From Nematopogon swammerdamellus (lineage: Eukaryota > Arthropoda > Insecta > Lepidoptera > Adelidae), in contig OX336336.1 of the NCBI GenBank assembly GCA_946902875.1, positions 25,499,558-25,563,557 of the forward strand: a DNA stretch of 64,000 nucleotides, written 5' to 3'. Both the position numbers and the translations under genes were made by a program. Shown here piece after piece: positions 11,018 through 21,078 of this stretch (position 1 is its first letter; each line of letters opens with the position of its first letter). The notes beneath the pieces are model-generated. The model worked only from the letters and a program-made list of their open reading frames with translations. It had not been told where the DNA came from and ran no database searches.

Positions 11018-11425
11018 CATCTGTCACGTGATCATTAGTTTTGGTCATATCTACAGAACCACTGGACTTAGACCCATCGTGTTGGTACTCAATCTGAACG
11101 TCTCGATGAGATCTATCCATCTGTCACATTAACTATTGTTTTGGTCATAACTCGAGAACCACTGGTGCTAGACCCATCGTGTTGGTACTCAAACTTCAGG
11201 TCTCGGTGAGATCTATCCATCTGTCACATGAACTTTTGTTTTGGTCATAACCCGAGAACCACTGGTGCTAGACCCATCGTGTTGGTACTCAAACTTCAGG
11301 TCTCGGTGAGATCTATCCATCTGTCACATGAACTTTTGTTTTGGTCATAACTCGAGAACCACTGGTGCTAGACCCATCGTGTTGGTACTCAAACTTTAGG
11401 TCTCGGTGAGATCTATCCATCTGTT
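11018..11425. repeat. 100-bp tandem repeat inside the P-like element, four units
   Basis: Units start near 11071, 11171, 11271 and 11371 and contain gacccatcgtgttggtactc and gagaaccactggtgctagac. The same unit is repeated about seven times in hAT element 3 (30405-31130) and four times in P-like copy 2. Confidence 0.85.
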
Positions 11426-12710
11426 GCGCGACCATCTCTCGAGACACATGTTAGTTCTTTAGTTCAACAATAACAATGTAAATGTCAACAATGTAAACAG
11501 TAACAATGTAAATGTCGTAAATTGTGCTTTTAAATTTAATTCAATTGTTCAAAAGTTACCAAATGAAAATTTTAATATAGATACCGATCTATAAATAAAC
11601 AATTAAGTAAATTATTGTTCTGTTTCAAATATATGTTTCTATTACAGACTACACAGCCTTTCATTTGTTATTTTATTAACCCTTATATAACAAATTCACA
11701 CCGTCAAACTGACAGAGAGACGCATGGTACATTTTATAAGGCTCTAGCTGCATGGCTGGTTAGTTTGTTAAAAAAGGCAAAGCCTGGAAAACCTCATTTT
11801 ACCCTAAAAAAATTAAATATCCAGGTGGGTATGGCTGGTTAGTTTGTTAAAAAAGGCAAAGCCTGGAAAACCTTATTTTACCGTAAAAAAATTAAATATC
11901 GAGGTGGGTACTCATAAATTTTTTATGGTAGGGTAGATTTTCGCGAATTTTTCGCGAAGTCATATTGCAATATAATTTGTCATATCGTTGGCTAAGTAAT
12001 TAGCAAATAGTTGTTAATAATATAATAATTTTTTTTTTTGGTTACAAAACTTTTCGACTTTCTAACATTATTTTTTTAATTTTGGAAAATTCCAATAACA
12101 AATACTCCAATAAGATAATACCAATGTACGAGGTCTTACATATCATTGTTTTGGAAATTTGATGTAGATTTATAATAAAGTATCCGAGGTATCTCAGAAC
12201 TTAGAACTATTATCGTGTTTATGCGAAAATCTGCAAATTCGCAAAATTGTGAAAGGGGCGTTGCCTTTGTTCATTTAAGAGAAAGTTATATTATTCCCTT
12301 GATGTAAAGAAGGGTTAAATATTGTTAAATCCGTTTCATCTTTTCATCGCGAATCGACACAATGAGCGACTTATTGTATGAATCCCGTTCAAACGTATGG
12401 AAGACTGGCGTCACGTGGCTACCTACTCGCTCGGCCAATCACGGCGTTCCATGCGCCGCTCCCGCCTCAGACTTCACACCCCTTTGGCGGCTACCTCGGT
12501 TCTCATACAAACGATGCCGTATTTCGTATCCAGGCTTACTGACTCGTGAGGAAATAGGAACGAATTCAGTTTGATATTTTTACTTCGATCGGCGAGATTC
12601 ATGGAGAATGTTTAATATTTTAATTTATTTATTTCTTTCGGGTGAAGGCGCTGTTTTGTGGTAGTGCGGCGCACGAACGCACTTAAGGGCCAGCCGCCAC
12701 TGCTTACAAG

Positions 12711-13062
12711 TGATGCGGTTAACCACACCGCACTTTCATACATGCTTAGTATATATGTGCTGGTACGGTTCTGCTATTCAGGGATGCCTAAATAATTTTC
12801 AGGAAGTATGGGATATATATTTATTAGAGATGCAACGACTGTCCAGCCACTTTTGCAGTCGCCGAATAATTGGCGATTATTCGGCAGAATCGCCGATTAG
12901 TTGTCAGTTGTTGCGATATGATTTATTTTTTTATTTGCGATTTCATGTAAAACTAAACCACCATTTTCAGTCAATGGATGGAAAAAAAAAGGTTCCAGCG
13001 AAGTTTCTTGCCAGTTCTTCTTCGCTGTGATAATCGAACGCTGGTTAAATGTTAACATACTA
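12711..13062. other. Intronic stretch between two transposons
   Basis: Contains tagagatgcaacgactg (about 12833) and repeated gccgaataattggcg, which look like the edge of another decayed element. No gene seen. Confidence 0.4.
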
Positions 13063-13992
13063 CTCTGTCAAGAAAGTACCGGGAAAAGATCAATAATACA
13101 CAAAATATTAAATTATTCTTCAAAATTTATGCTATCACCTTCAAATTAGGTTCCTTCCGAAATAATATACTTGCGTCAACGCATAATCAAATTATCAAAA
13201 CATTTTTTAAATGCATTTTCTGGAATAGACTTCAGTTCTCACCGCGAATTCTCTTTTCTGTCTTTTATAGAGTGAAAACGGGTGCCCCGAAGTGGTAATT
13301 TGAGTTTTGGAAACAGAAAAATGTCGGCCGGAGCCATATCCGGTGAATACGGTGGTTGTTCGATGGTATTTGTTGATTTTTTGGCCAAAAATTCGTTCAC
13401 AAGGATGACCTTAAGCGATTGAGTTTTTGAAGAAAATTCAAATCTCGAGCGGCAACGTCTTTCATGCCCAAGCGATCGTTTAAAATGGTACGAATCGATT
13501 CGTGAGACACATAAAGTTTAGCGGCTATCTCTTTCAAACTTGAGTGAGGATTCCGTCACCATTTCCTTCACTTTAGCTATATTAACTTCAGTTGAAGACG
13601 TTGATGGCCGACCAGAGCGAGGCAAATCTTCCACCACATCTCAACCCTTTTGAATGCACTGTACCACTTACGTACACGTGTTTTTGATAAAGTCGATTCA
13701 CCGTAAGCTTTCTGTAACATTTTCAGCGACTCGGAACACGAAATTCCATTTGCGATGTAAAATTTGAGACAAACTCTTTGTTCGATATTTTTATCCATTA
13801 TAAAAATCGCAAAACACACTTGAGATGAACTAACAAAATCGAGCACTGTAAACGAACTAAATGACAGATGGGGCTCAAACTCTGCACCAATATAGAAAAC
13901 AGTTGTGTCAACTTAGCGACAAAAAGAATTATTTGAATTGAATTTGGAATTAGAAGTAAATTGTCAATTCCCGGTACTTTTTTGACAGAATG
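13063..13992 (-). pseudogene. mariner element with internally deleted transposase
   Basis: Ends ctctgtcaagaaagtaccgg and its imperfect complement, flanked by TA. On the minus strand the start reads MDKNIEQRVCLKFYIANG (N-terminal helix-turn-helix), and near 13290-13370 the frame reads PPYSPDMAPADIFLFPKL, the region of the third catalytic Asp of DD34D transposases. At about 930 bp it is shorter than the usual 1.3 kb: part of the catalytic core is missing and frames are broken. Confidence 0.85.
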
Positions 13993-14077
13993 TATGACGA
14001 ATCCCAGTGCAGTGTACGCTTTAGAAAGAGACACGCATTATTTAATGCCGGAAACTGTACCTTTTTTTTATGTAATC

Positions 14078-14300
14078 CGGTATGGGTGGCTGAGTCGGAG
14101 GGGCCAAAGCGCATGCTCCGACCAGCCAATATCACCTCCGAGAAGGTAGGTGCCATACCGGAGACTTCCCTGGATTGCTGGCTATACTGGACTAGAGGAG
14201 AACACAACCGAGGCTGCTATGCGGCCATCTTACATCCAGTACGGTGGTACCAACCCATTCGGCTACAATTTGAGCCTACCACCTAGTAAGGAGCAAGGGA
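14078..14300 (-). mobile_element. SINE family A, 5'-truncated copy
   Basis: Reverse complement of the body of the SINE at 1241, from ccggtatgggtggctgagtc to accacctagtaagg. Confidence 0.75.
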
Positions 14301-14624
14301 AACTAGGGAACCTACATTATTGTAAATAGCTATATGCTTTCATATATAAATAAATAAATGGTAAATAAATAAAAAAAAATTAAGGTTGACAGGAAGAAAT
14401 CACTTGTAGTGATAAGTCCGGCTTTGCGCACTCCTTTATTCCTTGTTTCTTGTCGTGTACTGTTCTTCCTTAAATTTGTGTGCAATAAAGAGTTTCTATT
14501 CTATTCTATAAATAAATCCGGATTGCGGTATCGGTTGTGGCATCAGACTGGCTATCTAAAACAAGTTACATACAACTAGTTACTGTGTAAAAAAGAAAAG
14601 AAATTTAATAAAAATGTATTGTAG
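14301..14624. other. Intronic stretch with short A-rich and T-rich tracts
   Basis: Contains a LINE-tail-like phrase (gtgtgcaataaagagtttctattctattc, 14480-14508). No coding segment seen. Confidence 0.4.
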
Positions 14625-14883
14625 AGAGTGTTCCATATAAAAGTTCACTTCGCCGTTATGTTGGCTCCACTGTCTATCTGTCAAAACAGCGTTGAGTACG
14701 TTTCTATGTGTACAGATTTACCCGTAATTATCAGTATTTACAGTATTTATTATACGGTAAATACCGATTACATTATTAGGTAATATGATCTTCACAATCT
14801 GGCAACACGAATTTAAGCACTGACAGTGACACTGGCAGTGGAGCCAACATAACGGCGAAGGGAACTTTTAGTTGAAACACTCT
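14625..14883. mobile_element. TIR MITE, copy 1
   Basis: Ends agagtgtt... and ...aacactct with a shared subterminal block TTCGCCGTTATGTTGGCTCC. A second copy in the opposite orientation is at 47956-48212. It stops 60 bp upstream of exon 2. Confidence 0.75.
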
Positions 14884-14942
14884 ATAATGTAATGTTTTAG
14901 ACATCAATAATAAAAAACTTTTTACTTTTTTTTTACTTTTAG

Positions 14943-15140
14943 GTGTCGATGGTGGGCGCCGTGTACGCGGTGGGCTACATGCAGTGGAGCGTCGCGTGGC
15001 TGCTGGGGCCGGTGGTGCTGTCGGTGATCCGCGACAGCTGGCGGCGGCAGAGCGAGTACCGGCGCGCGCTCGCCAAGTCCGCCGCCTGCAGCTCCGAGAA
15101 GGACGTCGTGCTGGCGAGGATCAACGATCTGCCCGCTTGG
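14943..15140 (+). CDS. Esyt2: Esyt2-like exon 2 (membrane hairpin, start of SMP)
   Basis: Sixty-six codons, acceptor ttttag| and donor TGG|gtgagg, phase 0 to 0. Begins VSMVGAVYAVGYMQWSVAWL and continues LLGPVVLSVIRDSWRRQSEY, a long hydrophobic run that with exon 1 forms the ER hairpin, followed by basic residues. It ends DVVLARINDLPAW, the family's junction motif before the SMP domain (DLPAW then FPDVERAEWLN in exon 3). High GC. The alternative of extending into the intron is rejected because exon 3 continues the family sequence exactly. Confidence 0.93.
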
Positions 15141-15220
15141 GTGAGGAGTGCATTTTTTTCCAATATAGTTTATTATTTTTGTGTTATTATTTCATTCATT
15201 TATTTAAACATACCTACTAC

Positions 15221-16492
15221 CAGGGTTGTTGCTGATGCACATTTTTTTCATATCAGCTGATGCTGATGCTGATATTTTATCATTGACATCAGCTGATGCT
15301 GATGCTGATATTTTATCATTGACATCAGCTGATGCTGATGCTGATATTTTATCTTTGACATCAGCTGATGCTGATGCTGATATTTTATCATTGACATCAG
15401 CTGATGCTGATGCTGATATTTTATCATTGACATCAGCTGATGCTGATGCTGATATTTTATCTTTGACATCAGCTGATGCTGATGCTGATATTTTATCATT
15501 GACATCAGCTGATGCTGATGCTGATATTTTATCATTGACATCAGCTGATGCTGATGCTGATATTTTATCATTGACATCAGCTGATGCTGATGCTGATATT
15601 TTATCATTGACATCAGCTGATGCTGATGCTGATATTTTATCATTGACATCAGCTGATGCTGATGCTGATATTTTATCATTGACATCAGCTGATGCTGATG
15701 CTGATATTTTATCATTGACATCAGCTGATGCTGATGCTGATATTTTATCATTGACATCAGCTGATGCTGATGCTGATATTTTATCATTGACATCAGCTGA
15801 TGCTGATATTTTATCATTGACATCAGCTGATGCTGATGCTGATATTTTATCATTGACATCAGCTGATGCTGATGCTGATATTTTATCATTGACATCAGCT
15901 GATGCTGATATTTTATCATTGACATCAGCTGATGCTGATGCTGATATTTTATCATTGACATCAGCTGATGCTGATGCTGATATTTTATCATTGACATCAG
16001 CTGATGCTGATATTTTATCATTGACATCAGCTGATGCTGATGCTGATATTTTATCTTTGACATCAGCTGTTGCTGATGCTGATTTTAATTATTTTCTTAA
16101 AAAAAGGGAAAAATACTGAACTATATGAATATTATGAATTTATATCCAAAGTTTTGGTTGATATTGAAATAAAAGATTGTGTTTTAATAATTTTGTCACA
16201 TTTAATAAAAAAAAAAAAATCAATCTGATACCAGTACCAGTTTAGTAATTAAATTATTAGTATTGGATGGAGCTTTGGAACAATTTGGAACTGTATGTGC
16301 TGCTTTTTCGGCAGCGAGTCTGTTCCGAGAAGGTTTGTATATTATATAGCAATATGGAACTGTATCAACGGTAGGTTGTATTTTCACAACTCGAACATCA
16401 TCATCGATCAGTGCGGCTGCTGATGCGATGCTGATGTTGAAAATGATGCTGAAGTTCCGCGGATGCTGATGCTGATGTTCGCGACAACCCTG
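15221..16492. mobile_element. hAT-like element carrying an expanded minisatellite
   Basis: Ends CAGGGTTGTTGC and GCGACAACCCTG are inverted repeats. No 8-bp duplication is recognisable (cctactac versus atcgaaac). A second copy starts at 63676 and has the same flanking sequence (aaagttttggttg..., attgtgtt...) but without the minisatellite expansion. Confidence 0.6.
15257..16066. repeat. 36-bp minisatellite, about 23 units
   Basis: Units of the form cagctgatgctgatgctgat followed by attttatcattgacat, 36 bp in about 20 units and 30 bp in three (one gctgat fewer). Because both lengths are multiples of three and the unit lacks stops, long open frames appear on both strands. They are not genes. The array starts about 115 bp after the exon 2 donor. 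Confidence 0.9.
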
Positions 16493-16661
16493 ATCGAAAC
16501 TTACAAACTTTACCTCTTTATGATATTAGTGTATAATAGTATTGTAGATAGCATTTACTTCCTCCACACAGTGGTTTACGAGTAACATCATTCGAGAGAA
16601 ACCGATATTTGGTATCCGCTGGGTCTTGAACTCATAAATAGCAATAATTACATGTTGCACC

Positions 16662-17030
16662 CAGGGTTGCCAGATGGTTCAGTTGAAATAACCGGACATT
16701 TTTCATCAAAGGTCCTTGGACTTTTCAGGTACTTACAAAATTAAAGTTGATTTTACGTACCAAATGTTTCATGACATTTACTTTTGAAAATAGATGGGAG
16801 ATAGAGTATACATAAAAGGGTTGAATTGATTGCGAACTTACTGAAAAATGAAGAAGAACACAGTAATATTAGTATTAAAATGTTCTGAAAAAGTAAATAG
16901 AAGAAGGAAATTTTCTTCTGAAGAAGAAAAACCGGACGTTTTGCTGTCCGGTTTTTCATTATTTTGGAGACCGGACACAAGCCTCAAAAACCGGACTGTC
17001 CGGTCCAAAACCGGACATCTGGCAACCCTG
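16662..17030. mobile_element. hAT-type MITE with near-perfect target duplication
   Basis: Inverted ends CAGGGTTGCCAGATG / CATCTGGCAACCCTG, flanked by gttgcacc (16654-16661) and gttgcgcc (17031-17038). The interior has repeated ccggac motifs. It ends 69 bp before exon 3. Confidence 0.8.
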
Positions 17031-17099
17031 GTTGCGCCCAAGGGATACTAATGAACGCTTCATTATACGTTCGCTAATTGGTGAACTTTCCACACGCAG

Positions 17100-17141
17100 G
17101 TATTCTTCCCAGACGTGGAGCGCGCCGAGTGGTTGAATCGG
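17100..17141 (+). CDS. Esyt2: Esyt2-like exon 3
   Basis: Fourteen-codon micro-exon, acceptor cacacgcag| and donor CGG|gtgagt, phase 0 to 0. It encodes VFFPDVERAEWLNR, the first strand and helix of the SMP domain. The FPDxERAEWLN motif is nearly invariant in extended synaptotagmins. Its small size makes it easy for gene finders to miss. Confidence 0.93.
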
Positions 17142-17449
17142 GTGAGTGATCAGTTGAAAGCCCGCTTACACTACGTCTGTCAATTGCGGTGAACTGGCAT
17201 TATAACATTATTAAAGTTTCCAAGATTCTAATATGAATAAATAAAATAAATATAATTTAAAAAAATTACAACCACGGGTGTGCCCAGGATTTTAGTCGGG
17301 GGGCGTGGGGGGTGGAGGGGGCCCCCCTCCACCCCCCCCCCCCCCACCGGTTCAGATTTGATCAAAAGATATTCCAATAATAATAATGAAATGAGCCTAG
17401 AAAATAATAGTAATTATTATAATGAGTAGTAGTATTATAGAGCCACTTA

Positions 17450-17708
17450 AACCTGTAGGTCCCTTTCCTTCTTACCTTATTACTAGGTGGTAGGGTTTAT
17501 CCCGCTCGGGTTGGTGCCACCGCACTGAATGAAACGTTGGTCGAAACGGCTATGTAAATAGTTCGTGTTTTCCGCCCAGTTCAGTGTAGCCGACGTGAAA
17601 GGAAGGGAAGCACTGACATGGCACCTAGTTCACGCGGTGTTATGGGCTGAAATCACGGATGTTGTAGGTGATGTAGCCAACCGTGTCAGTTTCCATAAAA
17701 AAAAATAA
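17450..17708 (+). mobile_element. SINE family B, 5'-truncated
   Basis: Body with tactaggtggtagggttta, ggctatgtaaatagttcgtg, gtgatgtagccaaccgtgtc and an A-rich tail. About ten copies or pieces occur in this window. The poly-C/G stretch at 17300-17345 just upstream belongs to another decayed repeat. Confidence 0.8.
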
Positions 17709-18214
17709 AGAGCCTTTTCTAGGTGGTTGAACCACTGAGTCCCTAATTAGTGTGCAAACAATTTTATGGGTTTTGAGGGGGTGGGGTGTGGGGTTGAACC
17801 ACCAAAACCCCTTGCTAAGTGATTAACAAGGGGTTGTGGGCGTAGCCTGTAAGTGATTAGTACTGCTCACATTGGTACAATTCTACTCGCCTTTCGACTA
17901 AAATAACTACTTTTTTAACTTACCTACTACCAATAAAGTTGTTATGTTTGTTACCTTGTACTAAAGGTGACTAAAGTAACAAACTTTAGTGGAGTGTAGT
18001 AGTGAATATGCGGAGGACGAGTGACGTGTGCTGTTTGCATCAAGAAAATGTTGAATACGTGAATTAATAATTAACAGTCGACCAAGACTGGTTTTTCATT
18101 CTGACCGAGATCCGAGAATAAAATAAATTCTCGACCGAGACCGCGACCGAGAATAGATAAAACATAAAATAAAAAATTTTAATGCGCTAATTTAGTATTA
18201 TTATTTCATTTCAT
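17709..18214. other. Intronic stretch, no gene seen
   Basis: Contains short inverted phrases around 17930-18000 (gtaacaaac / gtttgttac) and repeats of gaccgagac / ctcgaccgag (about 18100-18150), probably edges of decayed elements. Confidence 0.4.
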
Positions 18215-18410
18215 TTATTTATTTATTTATTTTAGACAGGCAGCCTTGGCTGATTCGTCCCAGTTAAAATTGGTTGTTTTTGTCATTGTCTTGCTTTTTT
18301 TTTTTTCGTTCTTGAGCACTCTTTTTGAGAATTATGTTTTGTTTGTTAGATATTTATCTAGTCTGTTTTTGAATTGGTTGGTACTAAGTGCGCTAATTAG
18401 CAGTTTTAAC
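18215..18410 (-). pseudogene. CR1-like LINE tail
   Basis: A (TTTA)n stretch, then gacaggcagccttggctgat and tctagtctgtttttgaattgg, matching the minus-strand LINE tail at 8519-8660. Confidence 0.55.
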
Positions 18411-18723
18411 CTGTTTATTCCTTAGGGCCCCGATCAATTCGTTTTAAAGTTTCGGCTCCCTGAGACCCCGATCGGGGCCCAAAACTTTATTCGAAACATG
18501 GTCGCACATTATATCTAACTAAAATATCTGGTACTTCTAAAGAAGTAAGCCCTCACTTTTTTCCCTTCATGTTGTAGGTATTTTCATTAGCTATAAGTTG
18601 CCGAAGAATTTATTGCGCAAGCCTCTTTATTTTATGAAATATTTGAGTTTAGGTCAAGGTCGACTCTCGAGGCCGCGAAAACGCCTGGGACTAAGCGTTA
18701 TTATAACGCCGGAGTAAACAGGT

Positions 18724-18911
18724 TAATATTCAAAATCAAACAACATAATATTATAGCACAAAAAAAGTAATTTTTCAGCATTTTCGCCCTTTAAAGAGTG
18801 TCCTCTCTCTTCGTTCAAGTTCCCAGCTCTGCTAAAGAGATTTTCACTTGCAACGCTAGTAGGCGGCTCTGATAAAATGTTAAACCTCTCACCTCGGCAC
18901 GGTACTTCCAC
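18724..18911 (-). pseudogene. hAT transposase C-terminal dimerisation fragment
   Basis: Minus-strand frame with SEPPTSVASENLFSRAGNLN followed by NAEKLLFLCYN. This matches the hATC dimerisation motif (S-x-x-x-E-x-x-FS-x-AG ... L-x-x-x-N-x-E-x-L-x-F-L-x-x-N). Only about 60 codons remain and no upstream catalytic part was found, so it is a relic. It is the only hAT transposase coding trace in the window. Confidence 0.7.
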
Positions 18912-19929
18912 CGAGTCATGCAGCAGGTGGGTTTTCGTGCCTTACTTGCTGCTTGATCGATTGAATCTTGTTCGAATACTTTGCGAAACGTGGTGGTCGG
19001 TGTTGTGCTGTAATTTCAGAGTTCTTGCAGCGCAACACCGATTACTCTGCTTACCCCGATTTTATTAATAAAAAAAAAAAAACAATTTTATTCTTTTAAA
19101 ACTAACATATTGTAACGACGCGGACACGCATTACGGGAAAAGTTAAAAATGTTTGTTAATACATTGAGCCAGTATTGGCATGAAAAACTTCTCGAGCTGT
19201 GTGTATCTACACTTAATTACGTAAGTGCATTACAAATTGACTCATTATTGAGCAGACGGTTAGCGCATCGCTCAACTATGCGCAGAAACATTAGCGTGCG
19301 GAGGATGCCTCCGTCTTTTCAATGAGTCATTTGACCGTGAAATAGATAATATGACCAGACAAACTTGTTAGCAAGTTACATTGACATCGCCCCACAGTGT
19401 GTTATGTATGAATATGAGACCATAAAATCGGACATCCTCTTTTTATCTAATCTACCATTAGAGCTCATTTTTACAAATGTAAGAGTAAAACTCCCATTTG
19501 AAAATTCCACATAGTTTAGGAGGAAAATTCAAAATTAATTATTTTTTTAATTTTAGAAAGTGAAAAAAAATTCTTCCTCGATAACTAATAACATTTTATT
19601 TGGAAAAGCTACAATGTTTCATAGAACTCGTAAAACTACATGTAATAAACGTTTAATATGCTTCGTAAATGCCAGTAGATAATTAAAAAAAAAAAATGTT
19701 GTGTATTTAAGTTTAATTTTTTTTCTCCATTATACCACAATATTAGCAATAGTTTTTTATTGTAACTCGTAGCCTGATATGTATTCTAGTTGCGTAAAAA
19801 AAAAGAGCTTTGAATTCGGTGGTATATTTGAGAAAATAAAATTTGAAAATCTGCATCAGGGCTGTCACATGATCTCGAGTGCGCGAGAAAGATAGGTAAC
19901 AAAGATTGCATTCACACAAAGGATGCGTA
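18912..19929. other. Intronic stretch, no gene seen
   Basis: AT-rich, with poly-A runs near 19065-19080 and 19684-19697. No splice-bounded coding segment. Confidence 0.4.
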
Positions 19930-20164
19930 TGGGCGTTATCCTTACCTATAATAAAATCCAACGTCTGCTTTCTGTCTGAGTGTCTGAGTGTCTGTCTGTC
20001 CGCTTATAACTCGAGAACCACTGAACCGATTTTAATAAAACAAAATTCTACGGATAGCTTGATTCTTCCCATCAACTATAGGCTACTTACTATCACGCTA
20101 AATAGCTTATGAGGTTAGCAGTGAAGTGAAATATGAGAGCGGGCGGAGCCGCGGGCACAGCTAG
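19930..20164 (+). mobile_element. Helitron-like end (hairpin plus CTAG)
   Basis: Ends gggcggagccgcgggcacagCTAG followed by T. A GC hairpin a few bases before a CTAG terminus is the 3' signature of Helitrons common in Lepidoptera. It includes a stretch (ctcgagaaccactgaaccgattttaa) widespread in moth repeats. The 5' end is uncertain. Confidence 0.5.
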
Positions 20165-20165
20165 T

Positions 20166-20894
20166 AAAATATACAATCGAATATTTTGCCAGAAAATGTA
20201 TAAAATTATTTTACATTATCATTTGTAGGTAAAAAAAAAGAGTCTTGCTTTATATTATTTTTATATATTACTGTATTATATTATGTTTTTGCACACCGAT
20301 GTATCGATCATGGTTAAAACCGGTTTGAACTGACGACGTGTTGGTGTCGTTCGGGCGACCCTAGTAAACGCACTTCGTCAATAAACATTTATCATGCTAG
20401 CACCACACATAGCTGTATGTACACATATATTTGATAAATATTTCCGTTTCGTCTCCTTTTAATGGCTTGGTTAGAGTGAGATAAAACTAAAATGTTTGCA
20501 ACAATCACGAATACGAATAAACACCATTAGTAGAAAATCTACCGCGACACTACGGAAGAAACAAATAAATAGTGAGTGACTGTACAATGGCGCACGCACA
20601 GATGAGAGGGGGGCGTGCGCGGGCGACAGGGCGCGGGCGGCGACGGCGCGCGGTCGTATCCTAGCAACGCGGGGGAGCGCGGTAGGGTGCGCCGATACCC
20701 CCTTTGCACACCTTCCGCCCTCCCCCCCCTCTGCCCTAATAATCTTGTTTTGCGCAGACACACGGGCGCATCTCACAGCCGCATTTAAGTTTGGTTTCTA
20801 CTGTAAATCGAAATCAAAGTTTTTTTAAGTTGGGCTCTTTTTAATTTACTTCGAAAAAGGATCTAATTAAGTACTACTTTTTGTGCGAGACATT
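20166..20894. other. Intronic stretch with a GC-rich island
   Basis: 20580-20770 is markedly GC-rich (cgcgggcggcgacggcgcgcg). I see no family motif in its short open frames; it could be transposon core or a regulatory island. Confidence 0.35.
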
Positions 20895-21027
20895 TTTTTT
20901 TATAGAAAGCGCGACATCTGGCGCCGAGCGACCAATATAAGGTGTCTAACGAAACCCATGGAAATTCGGTCTTACGCGGGGGTTGCGAATGCCCAGCCGG
21001 CCTGACAGATGCCACTACTGCCACACT
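20895..21027 (-). pseudogene. LINE 3' tail fragment
   Basis: The complement ends in atgtcgcgctttctataaaa, the same 3' tail as the LINE at 40115-40362. Confidence 0.4.
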
Positions 21028-21078
21028 AATGTGCGCCCACAATAATGTGCGCTGCACTGTGTGCTCACACTAATGTGT

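Larger units (their letters stand above)
10104..12548 (+). mobile_element. P-like (THAP-coding) DNA element, copy 1
   Basis: Perfect 20-bp inverted ends CACGAGTCAGTAAGCCTGGA, flanked by AGGAAATAG at 10095-10103 and 12549-12557. hAT element 2 holds the unoccupied version of this site (about 21266-21285), which confirms the boundaries. Contents: a THAP-type first exon (10256-10335), four 100-bp repeats (about 11018-11425) and AT-rich sequence without a transposase catalytic domain. Copy 2 at 55777-58234 is almost identical but inverted. The P-superfamily label is inference from THAP, CA...TG termini and the 8-bp duplication of copy 2. Confidence 0.7.
8063..12702. mobile_element. hAT element 1 (4.6 kb, with two nested insertions)
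   Basis: Inverted ends CAGTGGCGGCTGG / CCAGCCGCCACTG flanked by a perfect 8-bp duplication CTTACAAG (8055-8062 and 12703-12710). Removing the LINE piece (8519-9035) and the P-like element (10104-12548) leaves about 1.5 kb homologous to hAT element 2 at 21119-22404, which is in the opposite orientation. The GC-rich core (about 9040-10100) holds short open frames but no hAT transposase motif, so the element is non-autonomous. Confidence 0.85.

Noticed and set aside
15226..16119. A 297-codon open frame of repeated SADADADILSLT and its minus-strand partner
   Set aside because: It is produced by a 36/30-bp minisatellite in an intron. The sister element at 63676 lacks the array, and no splice sites join it to the gene.
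20471..20776. A 101-codon minus-strand open frame in a GC island
   Set aside because: No recognisable domain, no splice context, low-complexity composition.
20920..20945. Retroviral-type primer binding site (tggcgccgagcgacc)
   Set aside because: No long terminal repeat, gag or pol nearby; the surrounding sequence matches a LINE tail in reverse.
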